Assembly (NCBI GenBank): GCA_028751875.1
Contig: CM054157.1
Coordinates: 257,322 to 321,321, forward strand
DNA length: 64,000 nucleotides
Direction: 5' to 3'
Source of the DNA: Rapana venosa
Lineage: Eukaryota; Mollusca; Gastropoda; Neogastropoda; Muricidae
The notes under the pieces were generated by a model, which made no database searches, was not told where the DNA came from, and saw nothing but the letters and a program-made list of their open reading frames with translations. Below are positions 8,958 to 21,382 of the stretch, piece after piece. Numbering within the stretch: position 1 is the first letter of the stretch; every line of letters starts with the position of its first letter. The position numbers and the translations under genes are program-made.

Positions 8958-11706
8958 ACTGTCATGTATTGAAGTAGAGTAGAAATAAACTGTCTTCACT
9001 GTCTATCATGTATTGAAGTAGAGTAGAAATAAACTGTCTTCACTGTCTATCATGTATTGAAGTAGAGTAGAAATAGACTGTCTTCACTGTCTATCATGTA
9101 TTGAAGTAGAGTAGAAATAGACTGTCTTCATAGAAATAGACTGTCTTCACTGTCTGTCATGTATTAAAGTAGAGTAGAAATAAACTGTCTTCATAGAAAT
9201 AGACTGTCTTCATAGAAATAGACTGTCTTCATAGAAATAAACTGTCTTCACTGTCTGTCATGTATTAAAGTAGAGTAGAAATAAACTGTCTTCATAGAAA
9301 TAGACTGTCTTCATAGAAATAGACTGTCTTCACTGTCTATCATGTATTGAAGTAGAGTAGAAATAGACTGTCTTCATAGAAATAAACTGTCTTCACTGTC
9401 TATCATGTATTGAAGTAGAGTAGAAATAGACTGTCTTCATAGAAATAAACTGTCTTCACTGTCTATCATGTATTGAAGTAGAGTAGAAATAAACTGTCTT
9501 CATAGAAATAGACTGTCTTCATAGAAATATACTGTCTTCATAGAAATAAACTGTCTTCACTGTCTATCATGTATTGAAGTAGAGTAGAAATAGACTGTCT
9601 TCACTGTCTGTCATGTATTGAAGTAGAATAGAAATAGACTGTCTTCACTGTCTGTCATGTATTGAAGTAGAATAGAAATAGACTGTCTTCACTGTCTGTC
9701 ATGTATTGAAGTAGAATAGAAATAGACTGTCTTCACTGTCTGTCATGTATTGAAGTAGAATAGAAATAGACTGTCTTCACTGTTTATCATGTATTGAAGT
9801 AGAGTAGAAATAGACTGTCTTCATAGAAATAGACTGGCTTCACTGTCTATCATGTATTGAAGTAGAGTAGAAATAGACTGTCTTCATAGAAATAGACTGT
9901 CTTCACTGTCTGTCATGTATTGAAGTAGAGTAGAAATAGACTGTCTTCATAGAAATAGACTGTCTTCACTGTCTGTCATGTATTGAAGTAGAATAGAAAT
10001 AGACTGTCTTCACTGTCTGTCATGTATTGAAGTAGAATAGAAATAGACTGTCTTCATTGAAATAGACTGTCTTCATAGAAATAGACTGTCTTCATAGAAA
10101 TAGACTGTCTTCATAGAAATAGACTGTCTTCATAGAAATAGACTGTCTTCACTATCTATCATGTATTGAAGTAGAATAGAAATAGACTGTCTTCACTGTC
10201 TATCATGTACTGAAGTAGAGTAGAAATAGACTGTCTTCACTGTCTATCATGTATTGAAGTAGAATAGAAATAGACTGTCTTCACTGTCTATCATGTATTG
10301 AAGTAGAATAGAAATGGACTGTCTTCACTGTCCATCATGTATTGAAGTAGAATAGAAATAGACTGTCTTCACTGTCTGTCATGTATTGAAGTAGAATAGA
10401 AATAGACTGTCTTCACTGTCCATCATGTATTGAAGTAGAATAGAAATAGACTGTCTTCACTGTCTGTCATGCATTGAAGTAGAATAGAAATAGACTGTGC
10501 TCACTGTCTGTCATGTATTGAAATAGAATATAAATAGACTGTCTTCATAGAAATAGACTGTCTTCACTGTCTGTCATGTATTAAAGTAGAATAGAAATAG
10601 ACTGTCTTCACTGTCTGTCATGTATTGAAGTAGAATAGAAATAGACTGTCTTCACTGTCTGTCATGTATTGAAGTAGAATAGAAATAGACTGTCTTCACT
10701 GTCTGTCATGTATTGAAGTAGAATAGAAATAGACTGTCTTCACTGTCTGTCATGTATTGAAGTAGAGTAGAAAGAGATTGTCTTCATAGAAGTAGACTGT
10801 CTTCATATAAATAGACTGTATTCACTGTCTATAATGTATTAAAGTAGAGTAGAAATAGACTGTCTTCATAGAAATAGACTGTCTTCAATAGACTCTCTTT
10901 ATAGAAATAGACTGTCTTCATAGAAATAGACTGTATTCACTGTCTATCATGTATTGAAGTAGAGTAGAAATAGACTGTATTCACTGTCTATCATGGATTG
11001 AAGTAGAGTAGAAATAGCCTATCTTCACTGTCTATCATGTATTGAAGTAGAGTAGAAAATAGACTGTCTTCACTGGCTATACTGTACATCTTCACTGTCT
11101 ATCATGTATTGAAGTCTATCATGTATCATCATACTCTACTTCAATGTAGAGTAGACAATAGACTGTCTTCATAGAAATAGACTGTATTCACTTCTATCAT
11201 GTATTGAAGTAGAGTAGAAATAGACTGTCTTCATAGAAATAAACTGTCTTCATATAAATAGACTGTCTTCATATAAATAGACTGTCTTCACTATCTATCA
11301 TGTATTGAAGTAGAATACAAATAGACTGTCTTCACTGTCTATCATGTATTAAAGTAGAGTATAAATAGACTGTCTTCATAGAAATAGACTGTCTTCACTT
11401 CTATCATGTATTAAAGTAGAGTAGAAATAGACTGTCTTCATAGAAATAAACTGTCTTCATATAAATAGACTGTCTTCATATAAATAGACTGTCTTCACTA
11501 TCTATCATGTATTGAAGTAGAATACAAATAGACTGTCTTCACTGTCTATCATGTATTAAAGTAGAGTAGAAATAGACTGTCTTCATAGAAATAGACTGTC
11601 TTCACTTCTATCATGTATTAAAGTAGAGTAGAAATAGACTGTCTTCATAGAAATAAACTGTCTTCACTTCTATCATGTATTAAAGTAGAGTAGAAATAGA
11701 CTAGAA
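8958..11706. repeat. 44/19-bp compound minisatellite, left arm
   Basis: Array of two interleaved unit types. The long unit (about 44 bp) has AGAAATAGACTGTCTTCA, then CTGTCTATCATGTATTGAAG, then TAGAGT. The short unit (about 19 bp) is only AGAAATAGACTGTCTTCAT. Unit order is irregular. A local inverted piece at about 11128-11155 forms a short hairpin (TACTCTAC / GTAGAGTA). The array continues at 14903 after an RTE insertion. No ORF of note. Confidence 0.95.
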
Positions 11707-11767
11707 TGTCAGGTCAGAGACTCCCTCTGCTACTGGTAACCATGTAACCCAGTACCACCTGCCACAT

Positions 11768-12835
11768 GTGGGGAGTAAACCCAACCAAAAACTCCGACCT
11801 GGAGAGGGATGGGCTCCGCCAGGTTTGATTCGCCCAAGATACACCAATGACAAAGACAGCCAGAATCTCCATACCGGATCGGTCGTCGCCCGGGTTACCA
11901 AGGACCGCGCCTTCTGTTGCTCATCAGGACAGATGTCGAAAGTATGCTACTGATGTAAAACGCAGCAAAATTCGTGCCAGAAACAACACCATCATTGGCA
12001 CATGGAATGTACGGACACTAAGAGCTGCAGGCAAAGTGGAAGAACTGACACATGAGATGTACAGATATCACTGGCACATCCTTGGGCTCTGCGAAGTCAG
12101 GTGGAAAAAATGGGGAAAAACAACGACCCAGGAAGACCACAAATTATACTACAGTGGAAAACAGGAAAACATGAACACGGCGTGGGGTTTCTCGTTCACA
12201 AAGACACCGTGAACACCGTCATGAGCTGTCAGCCTGTGTCCAGCAGACTTATTACCATCCGCCTGAGAGCAACCCCCTTTAACATAACTATAGTACAGGC
12301 ATACGCCCCTACATCAGACTGCACAGATGAAGCCGTAGAAGAATTTTATGACCAGCTACAAGAGGTTCTGAATCAAACACCCAAGAAAGACATCCTCGTT
12401 GTGCAAGGCGACTGGAACGCCAAGGTAGGAGAAGATGCATGGAAAGACTGGGAGGGCGTTTGTGGGCCACATTGTAATAACCAATCAAATGAAAGAGGCT
12501 TGAGACTCCTGGAGTTTGCCAGTAACAACCACCTCCAGCTAGTGAATACACTTGGCCCACACAAGAAATCCAGAAAATGGACATGGCATAGCCCAAATGG
12601 AGAACACCACAACCAAATAGATTACATCATGGTGAAAAGACGGTTTCAGTCTAGCGTTAACATCGCACAGACACGAAGTTTTCCAGGAGCAGACATAGGG
12701 AGTGATCATGATCTTGTGATGATGACTTTCCGACTACGTCTAAAGAAAATCCACAAGCGGAACAACATCAGGATCAAATTTGACCTCGAGAAGCTGAAGG
12801 ACCCAGAGGTATTAGAAATTTTTCAAGCAGGATAG
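11768..12835 (+). pseudogene. RTE endonuclease domain (frameshifted)
   Basis: The endonuclease would nick target DNA to prime reverse transcription. Motifs in order: GTWNVRTLR (about 11997), LGLCEVRWKKWG (about 12084), VQAYAPT (about 12294), VQGDWNAKVGED (about 12400), NQIDYIMVKRR (about 12612) and GADIGSDHDLV (about 12690). These cover the Asn, Glu, Asp and SDH catalytic positions of the exonuclease-endonuclease-phosphatase fold. Frame changes occur near 11900-11950 and near 12180, and the frame closes with TAG at 12833-12835. N-terminal residues (TGSVVARVTKDRAF) match the copy at 56.6 kb. Genome annotations often label this domain craniofacial development protein 2-like, which is a name artefact. 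Confidence 0.85.
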
Positions 12836-14893
12836 GTGGAAAGTTCGCAGCACTCACTGTGATAGACTCAGACATAGATACACTGACGAATAGTTTCAAT
12901 ACAGCAGTGACTGAAACAGCAAGCGAGCTCCTTGGCAAACGCCGACAGTCAAAAAACCATGGGTCACACCTAACATCCTACAACTATGCGACAAGCGTAG
13001 AGAGTTGAAGAAAAGAAAAGTGAAACAAAGAAAGAGCAGAACAATATAGGGCAGTCAACAAAAGAATCAGGAAGTCCATGACGGAGGCAAAAGAGAAATG
13101 GATCGGTGAACAGTGCCAAGACATTGAAGAGAACATCAAGAAAAACAATAGCAAGAAAGCATATCAGCTGGTGAAAGACCTGACTAGCACGAAACAGAGA
13201 AAAGGTTTAACAATCCAAGACAAACATGGGAAGTGTCTCACTGACGACCAGGATATTCTGAACAGATGGACAGAATACTGCTCCGACCTGTATAACTATA
13301 GAACCGCAGGAGATCCAGAAGTCCTTAATGTACCCGAAAGCAAAGACACAGACAGTCACCCTATCCTCCGAGAAGAAGTGGAAACAGCAGTCAGATCGCT
13401 GAAAAAGGGGAAGTCAGCAGGGGCTGACAACATTCCAGCTGAGTTGGTCCAAGCTGGAGGGGAAGCCATGATCAGCGCCTACTAAGAATCTGCAACAAGA
13501 TCTGGCAGACAGGAAAATGGCCAACACCATGGACGCAGTCACTCATCATCACCCTCCCCAAGAAAGGAAATCTACAACAATGCCATAATTACCGCACAAT
13601 CAGCCTCATATGTCACCCAAGCAAGGTCATGCTGCAGATAATATTGAATAGACTGAAGCCACAAGCAGAGACCATCATTGCTGAGGAACAAGCAGGTTTC
13701 AGAGCAGGGCGCAGCACAACAGAACAGATATTCAACCTCAGAATACTATGTGAGCGGTACCTTCAACATCAACAAGACCTATACCACGTATTTATCGATT
13801 TTAAGAAGGCATTTGACAGGGTGTGGCATGCAGCTTTGTGGGCAACCATGAACTTGTACAGCATCAATGCAAACCTGATCAGAGTCATCAAACAGCTGTA
13901 CAGCGAGGCCACCAGTGCAGTGTACTACAACAACAACATTGGAGAATGGTTTCGAACAACAGTTGGAGTAAGGCAGGGCTGTCTACTCTCACCCACTCTT
14001 TTCAACATCTTCCTTGAGAGAATCATGGCTGATGCACTGGAACATCATGAAGGATCAGTCAGCATTGGTGGCAGAACGATCACAAACCTCCGCTTCGCAG
14101 ATGACATTGATGGAATAGCAGGATCAGAAAAAGAGCTTGCCAGCCTAACAGAACACTTGGATAAGGCCTCCAAAACATATGGCATGGAAATCAGTGCAGA
14201 GAAGACCAAACTGATGACTAATAACACCAACGGCATTAGCACTGATATCAGGGTTAATGACCAGAAGCTGGAAACAGTTCAAAGCTTCAAGTACCTGGGA
14301 GCCATTGTATCCGACCAGGGATCCAAGCCAGAAGTAGTATGCAGGACTGCACAGACAATAACAGCTTTGTCAAAACTAAACACCATCTGGAGAGATAAGA
14401 ATATCTCACTTATCTCCAAGATCAGACTAATGCGCTCCCTTGTCATATCCATATTTCTGTATGCCTGTGAATCATGGACCCTGACTGCAGATTTGGAGAG
14501 AAGAGTACAGGCAGTGGAGATGAGATGCTTTCGGAGACTCCTTGGCATCTCCTACAAAGACCACATAAGCAACGAAAGCGTGCATAACAGAATCCAGAAA
14601 ACCATTGGACCCTATGAGAACCTTCTAACGATCGTGAAAAAGCGTAAACTTAAGTGGTATGGCATGTCACAAGATCCCAAGGAATTACAAAGACATTTTT
14701 GCAAGGCACTGTCCAAGGAGGAAGAAGAAGAGGCAGACCAAGGAAGAGCTGGGAGGATAACATCAGTGAATGGACAGGCCTAGAACTCAACAAAACCCTG
14801 AGAAAGGCAGAACAGAGAGAGGAATGGAGGGAACTGGTTGCTGAGTCTTTGAAGGTGCCCCCACGGTCGTCAGACTACGGGACAGATAGATAG
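12836..14893 (+). pseudogene. RTE linker and reverse transcriptase (frameshifted)
   Basis: After a shift near 12830 the linker continues (GGKFAALTVIDSD, TETASELLGKRR), then 13078-13485 encodes KKNNSKKAYQLVKDLTSTK and RSLKKGKSAGADNIPAELV. One more shift at about 13480 leads into the RT, open to 14783: AGFRAGRSTTEQIFNLR, FIDFKKAFDRVWH, VGVRQGCLLSPTLFN, LRFADDIDGIAG (catalytic Asp pair kept), FKYLGAIVSDQG and YACESWTLTADL. A last shift near 14700 leads to the C terminus ending PRSSDYGTDR at a TAG inside the GATA tail. All RT catalytic boxes are present but the ORF is not continuous. Confidence 0.88.
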
Positions 14894-14902
14894 ATAGATA
14901 GA

Positions 14903-16231
14903 TAGAAATAGACTGTCTTCATAGAAATAGACTGTCTTCACTTCTATCATGTATTAAAGTAGAGTAGAAATAGACTGTCTTCATAGAAATAAACTGTCTT
15001 CATAGAAATAGACTGTCTTCGTATAAATAGACTGTCTTCATAGAAATAGACTGTATTCACTGTCTATCATGTATTGAAGTAGAGTAGAAATAGACTATTC
15101 ACTGTCTATCATGTATTGAAGTAGAGTAGAAAATAGACTGTCTTCACTGTCTATCATGTATTGAAGTAGAATAGAAATAGACTGTCTTCACTGTCTATCA
15201 TGTATTGAAGTAGAGTAGAAATAGACTGTCTTCATTGAAATAGACTGTCTTCACTGTCTATCATGTATTGAAGTAGAGTAGAAATAGACTGTCTTCACTG
15301 TCTATCATGTATTGAAGTAGAATAGAAATAGACTGTCTTCACTGTCTATCATGTATTGAAGTAGAGTAGAAATAGACTGTCTTCATTGAAATAGACTGTC
15401 TTCACTGTCTATCATGTATTGAAGTAGAGTAGAAATAGACTGTCTTCATAGAAATAGACTGTCTTCACTGTCTATCATGTATTGAAGTAGAGTAGAAATA
15501 GAACGTCTTCATAGAAATAGACTGTTTTCATAGAAATAGACTGTCTTCACTGTCTGTTATGTATTGAAGTAGAGTAGAAATAGACTGTCTTCATCATGTA
15601 TTGAAGTAGAGTAGAAATAGACTGTCTTCATAGAAATAGACTGTCTTCACTGTCTATCATGTATTGAAGTAGAGTAGAAATAGACTGTCTTCATAGAAAT
15701 AGACTGTCTTCACTGTCTATCATGTATTGAAGTAGAGTAGAAATAGTCTGTCTTCATAGAAATAGACTGTCTTCATATAAATAGACTGTATTCACTGTCT
15801 ATCATGTATTAAAGTAGAGTAGAAATAGATTGTGCTCACTGTCTGTCATGTAATGATGTAGAATAGAAATAGACTGTCTTCATAGAAACAGACTGTATTC
15901 ACTGTCTATCATGTATTGAAGTAGAGTAGAAATAGACTGTCTTCATAGAAATAGACTGTCTTTACTGTCTGTCATGTATTGAAGTAGAGTAGAAATAGAC
16001 TGTCTTCACTGTCTGTCATGTATTGAAGTAGAATAGAAATAGACTGTCTTCACTGTCTGTCATGTATTGAAGTAGAGTAGAAATAGACTGTCTTCACTGT
16101 CTGTCATGCATTGAAGTAGAGTAGAAATAGACTGTCTTTACTGTCTATCATGGATTGAAGTAGAATAGAAATAGACTGTCTTCACTGTCTATCATGTATT
16201 GAAGTAGAGTAGAAATAGACTGTGCTCACTG
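14903..16231. repeat. 44/19-bp compound minisatellite, right arm
   Basis: Continuation of the array at 8958-11706 with the same two unit types and phase variation. Together the arms span about 4.1 kb. Confidence 0.95.
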
Positions 16232-16640
16232 ACCAGCACACTGTGCATCAGCACTGGCCACTACAGGTGTACTTGTGCACGTGCATTGGAAAGTGCTTGT
16301 TGCCGTTTTTCTTCTTCGTTATTGGATGGGCAAGTCGTGTGTGGTCGTCAGTGTATTTGATGAATATTGATGGCTATGCAGACCAGAGGGGAGGAGAGGT
16401 ACAGACAGACAGACAGACAGACATTCAGAGTACATTGAACAAGTCTCCTGTAGAATGCCACCAGACCCATTACAATTTCATCCGCCCCCCTCCCCTCCTC
16501 GTCCCTTTCGCTCATGGCTCCTATCCTTTCCCAAGAATGTATATGAGCACATTTCATACAGGCCAGTTTCATCATTCCCTTATGGAATTAGAACACATCT
16601 ACTTGTAAATTAAAGGCGACATCTCGGAGCAAAACAATTT
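16232..16640. other. Unique stretch next to the minisatellite
   Basis: No gene recognised. The first 70 bp (TGCATCAGCACTGGCCACTA) resemble the unit of the minisatellite at 16946 and the sequence at about 17525-17600. A short (ACAG)n lies near 16400-16422. Confidence 0.5.
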
Positions 16641-16654
16641 TCGCACCAAAAATT

Positions 16655-16668
16655 TCCGAAGAGAGAGA

Positions 16669-16747
<79 letters not shown>

Positions 16748-16775
16748 GACAGACAGGCAGACAGACAGACAGGCA
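16655..16775. repeat. (GA)n and (GACA)n microsatellite
   Basis: GA tract with a few GGA interruptions passing into GACA/GGCA units. Confidence 0.95.
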
Positions 16776-16945
16776 GACGGAAACGGAGAGATTTCAGTGA
16801 AAAAAGGGAAAAAAGGTGAGGATAGGGACAGAAGAAGAAGAAAGTCAGCCAGATAGAGAAAACAGCCCAGAAAGAAAACGTGTGAATCATTTGCACGCCT
16901 GGCATAACGCAGAATGAGAAACAACCCGTTGCTCACTGAGTGCAG

Positions 16946-17545
16946 CAATGTGCATCAGCGTTGGCCATCATCTAGGCCAGTGTGTTGCATCAGCATTGGC
17001 CATCATCTAGGCCAGTGTGTTGCATCAGCGTTGGCCATCGTCTAGGCCAGTGTGTTGCATCAGCATTGGCCATCAACTAGGCCAGTATGTTGCATCAGCA
17101 TTGGCCATCATCTAGGCCAGTGTGTTGCATCAGCATTGGCCATCATCTAGGCCAGTGTGTTGCATCAGCATTGGCCATCAACTAGGCCAGTATGTTGCAT
17201 CAGCATTGGCCATCATCTAGGCCAGTATGTTGCATCAGCATTGGCCATCATCTAGGCCAGTGTGTTGCATCAGCATTGGCCATCAACTAGACCAGTATGT
17301 TGCATCAGCGTTGGCCATCAACTAGGCCAGTATGTTGCTTCAGCGTTGGCCATCATCTAGGCCAGTGTGTTGCATCAGCATTGGCCATCAACTAGGCCAG
17401 TATGTTGCATCAGCGTTGGCCATCAACTAGGCCACTAGCAGTGTGTTACATCAGCATTGGCCGTCAACTAGGCCACTACCAGTGTGTTACATCAGCATTG
17501 GCCGTCAACTAGGCCACTACCAGTGTGTTGCATCAGCACTGAGGC
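16946..17545. repeat. 35-bp minisatellite, about 17 units
   Basis: Tandem units with TGTTGCATCAGCATTGGCC followed by ATCA(T/A)CTAGGCCAGT. Two sequence variants (ATCATC and ATCAAC) alternate in blocks. The last three units carry an extra ACTA(C/G)CAG insert. Confidence 0.95.
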
Positions 17546-17698
17546 CACTACCAGTGTGCTTGTGCATTGAATTGTGCACTGCGTAGTTCTTGTCTATCTA
17601 TTTCTGCTGGGCCTCTACAAGTGTCATGAAAACAAGATGTTGTCTGTATGACTACTACCTGTAATTCATTGTGAAAGGGGAGGCAGAGACAGGGCAGT

Positions 17699-17701
17699 CG
17701 C

Positions 17702-17738
<37 letters not shown>

Positions 17739-17808
17739 CACACACACACACACACATACAGATACAGAGAGAAAGAGAGATGGAGGGAGGGAGAGGGGAG
17801 AGAGAGAA

Positions 17809-17902
<94 letters not shown>
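17699..17902. repeat. (CAA)n, (CA)n and (GA)n compound microsatellite
   Basis: About 12 CAA units, then CA, then a long GA tract (about 17816-17902). Frames encoding poly-Gln, His-Thr or Ser-Leu here are artefacts. Confidence 0.95.
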
Positions 17903-17904
<2 letters not shown>

Positions 17905-18225
17905 CGTAAATGCATATACATATACAAACGAAGATACGAAATGATGATCTAAAGATGAACCAACAACAAAACAAGAAAGAAAAGGAGAGTAGATGAAAAG
18001 GAACCAAAGAAAGAAAGAGGAAAGGGTTAACAAGTCGTTTGTGGCGACCAAGACAAGCATGTAGCTCTCTGCTCACTAAGGTCATCATCAACCTGAAGGG
18101 AGAAAGGTTTACAGATGTCAAGCCAGTTAAACCCTGCACGATGCTACTGCCAGCTTGAGCACCCATCTAGCTGCCTGCAGTGAACCAGTGACTGTGTGCC
18201 TGTGAATGAAGGAAAAGGTAAACAA
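17903..18225. other. Unique stretch, nothing recognised
   Basis: Purine-rich at first, then ordinary sequence. No motif or RNA gene seen. Confidence 0.45.
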
Positions 18226-18650
18226 GGCAGCCAGCCAGTGAGTGAGTGAGTGAGTGAGGGAATAGGTGAGTGAACGAATGAGTTATATAGAGAGTGAATA
18301 AATTGGCAAGTGAGTTAGATGGCAAGTGAGTGAGTGAGTATGTGAGCGAGCGAGTCCAGTGAGTGAGTGAATGTGTGAGCGAGCGAGTGAGTGAGTTGGC
18401 TGGTTGACGAGTGAGTGGGCGAGTCAGTGAGTTGACAAGCGAGTTGGCAAGTAATCAAATGAATTGACAAGGGAGTGAATGGGTGAGTCAGTAAATGAGT
18501 AGACAAGTGAATAAAAGAAAAAGTGAAGGAATTGGCAAGTTAGTGGATGGGTGAGTGAGTGAGTGAGTGAGAAAATGAATTGGAAAGTGAGTGTGAGTAA
18601 GTGCGCAAGCAAGTGAGCAAGCAAGACAGTGAACGAATAAGCGAGGGTGA

Positions 18651-18708
<58 letters not shown>
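18226..18708. repeat. Degenerate (GAGT)n then (GA)n
   Basis: Over 400 bp of imperfect GAGT/GCGA/GGCAAGT units, ending in an uninterrupted GA tract at about 18655-18708. The open frames on the minus strand (Thr/His/Ser/Leu-rich) are artefacts. Confidence 0.85.
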
Positions 18709-18713
<5 letters not shown>

Positions 18714-18843
18714 TGTGTGCGTCTGTTTTGGGTTGACAGACAGACAGACAGACAGGGGCAGAGACAGTGGGAAAAAAGGGAGGGAGAGTTGTGGATGAAC
18801 CTGGAAGTGAAGTATTGACTGAACATAAACCTATCACGCGAAA

Positions 18844-18846
<3 letters not shown>

Positions 18847-18896
<50 letters not shown>

Positions 18897-19012
18897 TGCG
18901 TGTGTGTGTGTGTGTGTGTGTGAATGTGTGTATGAGTGTGTGTGTGCGTGCGCGCGTGCACGTGTGTGTATGTGTGTGTATGTATGTGTGTGTGTGCGCG
19001 TGTGTGTATAGT
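18847..19012. repeat. (GT)n with GC interruptions
   Basis: GT repeat of about 50 bp followed by imperfect GTGC/GTAT repeats. Confidence 0.95.
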
Positions 19013-19276
19013 CAGATCAAGATACTCAAAAATGATCTTTATTGAGGGTAAAAGAGTAAGTTTATGCAACCTTTTTTCATACTGCCCTCACAAAAAATCG
19101 AGAAAATTGACATGTAAAAGCCTTCAAAAGAAAGTGTTAATCTGTCAAAACGAATAAAAATGAATGAGGAGAACGAGATTTAAACCCCCCCCCACCTCAC
19201 AATCTAAGATTAAACAAAACCAGGACAGTACAACATAGCTTTATTTAGACAGACAAGTATGGAAAAACAGAAACAA

Positions 19277-19278
<2 letters not shown>

Positions 19279-19339
<61 letters not shown>

Positions 19340-19428
19340 TGTGTGAGTGTGTGTGTGTGTGTGTGTGTGTTTGTTTGTTTGTTTGTGTGTGTGTGTGTGT
19401 GGTGTGTGTGTGTGTGTGTGTGTGTGCA
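19279..19428. repeat. (GT)n microsatellite with GTTT block
   Basis: Long GT tract with a (GTTT)n block at about 19369-19386. Confidence 0.95.
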
Positions 19429-19689
19429 CGCGAGTCTGAATTCAATACTGCATGCTTAGTTTGTATGTCTCTCTTTGTGCGCATGTTTTGCATATTTTCG
19501 CACATACGTGTTAATGTGAGTGTGTATGTGTTTGTGTGTGTGAGTGAGAGTATGTGTGTGTTTGTGTGTGTGTGTGTGAGTGTGTGTGTGTGTGTCTTCA
19601 ATTTTACGTCTGTTCACTTAAAGTGATATTAGACGATGGAGGCAGGGGGATGGTGGGGGGGAGGTGGGGGGGGGGGGGCAGCATAATGA

Positions 19690-20703
19690 GATAAGGGCTT
19701 TAAGTGGAAGAGATACGTGCTGGTATGAATGCACATTAAAAGATTATTCCAATCTATATAATAGTATGTTGCAAAAAACATGGCATAGAACTACAAAAAT
19801 TAACAAAAAACCCCACAACAATTGAAAAATACTCTAATGTTCGAAAACAAACAATTTTGAACTACTTGTAACGGCAGCTGTGAAACAAGCAAAATGTAGA
19901 TTCCGACGACAATACTTTACAAAAAAGAGAATACTGGGCATTGCAACAGAGACAAGGCTATCTCACATAATAACTCTGGATTGGTTAAAACTTCCTGCAG
20001 ACTTATCTTGAAATGATGGTAAAAACGTTTTTAAACCTTGACATTGATACAGAACATGAACATTAGAAAATTTGTCACCGCATATACATTGTATATTTTT
20101 GGCAAATTTTGCTCAAAAGGCATTTAATTTCAATCTGTAGATTAGAGAAACAATTTTTCTAGTACAGGATTTTCGAAAACCGTACTGAGTGCAAAGAATG
20201 TTCTCAATATCCAGAACTGAACAAGTATGCTGGGGATAACCAGCCTCTTCCTGTTTCTTTTTCACATGTTTCCAGCAAACATTTTGAAGCAATGCATAAC
20301 CTTCATGAAGAGAAAGAGGAATATCTAAAACAGTTGAATAGCTATCATGTTTTGCTGCCTTTTTGGCAGCTTTGTCAACCGTTTCATTTGAAGATATCGG
20401 AAGTGTAAGTACTATTAGTGACAAGAGAAGAGATATTTTTAGCTCTATTGGGAAATTCTAAGTCGGATCTAATTGAAATTTCCGATGCAATATTGTTTTC
20501 AACTGTTGAACTTCTTAAAACATACTTTGAAACGGCTAAGTTACGATAATCCTCTAGAGGTAGTACTCCTATTTCTCTATACGTTCCTAAAGAAGATGCA
20601 TGAAACGGAACTCCCAAAGCAATCCGGAAAGCTTTACAATCTAAGCTTTGAATTTTGTTCAATAGATATTTGGGGGCACTAAAGAATAGTTCTTGATCAT
20701 ATG

Positions 20704-20706
<3 letters not shown>
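19690..20706 (-). mobile_element. I/Jockey-like LINE 3' remnant with RNase H end
   Basis: Minus-strand LINE remnant. From 20706 down it reads through the RT C-terminal region, then the distal end of an RNase H domain, then a C-terminal Cys-containing tail (AKFAKNIQCICGDKFSN at about 20115-20065) and a 3' flank to about 19690. A G-rich stretch (19638-19680) adjoins its 3' side and a long GT repeat its 5' side. Confidence 0.75.
20113..20706 (-). pseudogene. LINE RT C-terminal and partial RNase H region
   Basis: The upper part has FSAPKYLLNKIQSLDCKAF, RIALGVPFHASSLGTYREIG and VLPLEDYRNLAVSKY, the typical post-RT region of I/Jockey-type elements. It stops at about 20384. The lower part (20424-20113, another frame) starts with NETVDKAAKKAAK, the end of RNase H, followed by IPLSLHEGYALLQNVCW. 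The expected RNase H catalytic core (Asp-Gly-Ser start and the Glu and Asp helices) is missing between them, so an internal deletion removed it. Non-functional. Confidence 0.78.

Positions 20707-20780
<74 letters not shown>
20707..20780. repeat. (GT)n microsatellite
   Basis: About 36 GT units, uninterrupted, at the truncation edge of the LINE remnant. Confidence 0.97.
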
Positions 20781-20781
<1 letters not shown>

Positions 20782-20840
20782 CGTGAAGGTGTATGTGTTT
20801 GTATGTGTGTATACGTGTGTGCGTGCGTGCGCGTGTGTGT

Positions 20841-20915
20841 ATTTTGTTTAACTTATTCTTTTTTCGAGGATAATTGAATAAGCACTCATGTGCTTTTTTA
20901 CATTCAGTCCGCGCG
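20841..20915 (-). mobile_element. SINE family A, 3' end fragment
   Basis: Minus-strand fragment with TTTTTTCGAGGATAATTGAA, the ACTCATGTGCTTTTTTACAT block and CAGTCC. It stops at GT/CG-rich repeat sequence. Confidence 0.8.
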
Positions 20916-21246
20916 TGTGTGTGTACGCACATGCGAGCACGAGCACGTGCGTGTATGACTGTTTGGTAGAATGCATACATACATTAGAGAGAGACAGAGA
21001 CGGAGACAGAATGTGTGTGAGTCTCTGTGTGTGTGAGCCTGTGTGTGTGTGTACGTCTGCGTGTTTGTGTAGGTGTATGTGTGTTTGTGTACGTATGTGT
21101 GTATATGTATGTGTGCGTGCGTGAGTGTGTGTGCACGCACATGTGAGTATGAGTACGTGCGTGTACGACTGTGTTTGGTAGAATGCATACATACATCAGA
21201 GAGAGAGAAAGAGAGTGTGTGTGCATGTGTGTGCGCGCGGACGCGC

Positions 21247-21277
<31 letters not shown>

Positions 21278-21382
21278 GTCGTGTGTATGTGTGTGTATGT
21301 GCGCGCGGACGCGCGCGCGTGTGTGTGTGTACGTGCGTGCCTGCGTGTTAATGTATGTAAGTGTGCGCGCGCGCGAGTGTGA

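Larger units (their letters stand above)
11707..14902 (+). mobile_element. RTE-clade LINE (subfamily 1), near full length, 3.2 kb
   Basis: Single-ORF LINE of about 3.2 kb, the usual RTE size, with an apurinic-type endonuclease followed by RT. Its 5' start aligns with the start of the copy at 56560, so it appears to reach the true 5' end. It ends in a (GATA)n tail at 14882-14902. Both flanks are the same minisatellite, so it inserted into that array. A short duplication (TAGAA type) at the junctions is possible but cannot be separated from the array sequence and tail. Coding frames are broken by about five shifts. Confidence 0.9.

Noticed and set aside
11768..12835. Host craniofacial development protein 2-like gene
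   Set aside because: That label comes from RTE endonuclease domains in automatic annotation. Here the domain is linked to a reverse transcriptase in a mobile element.
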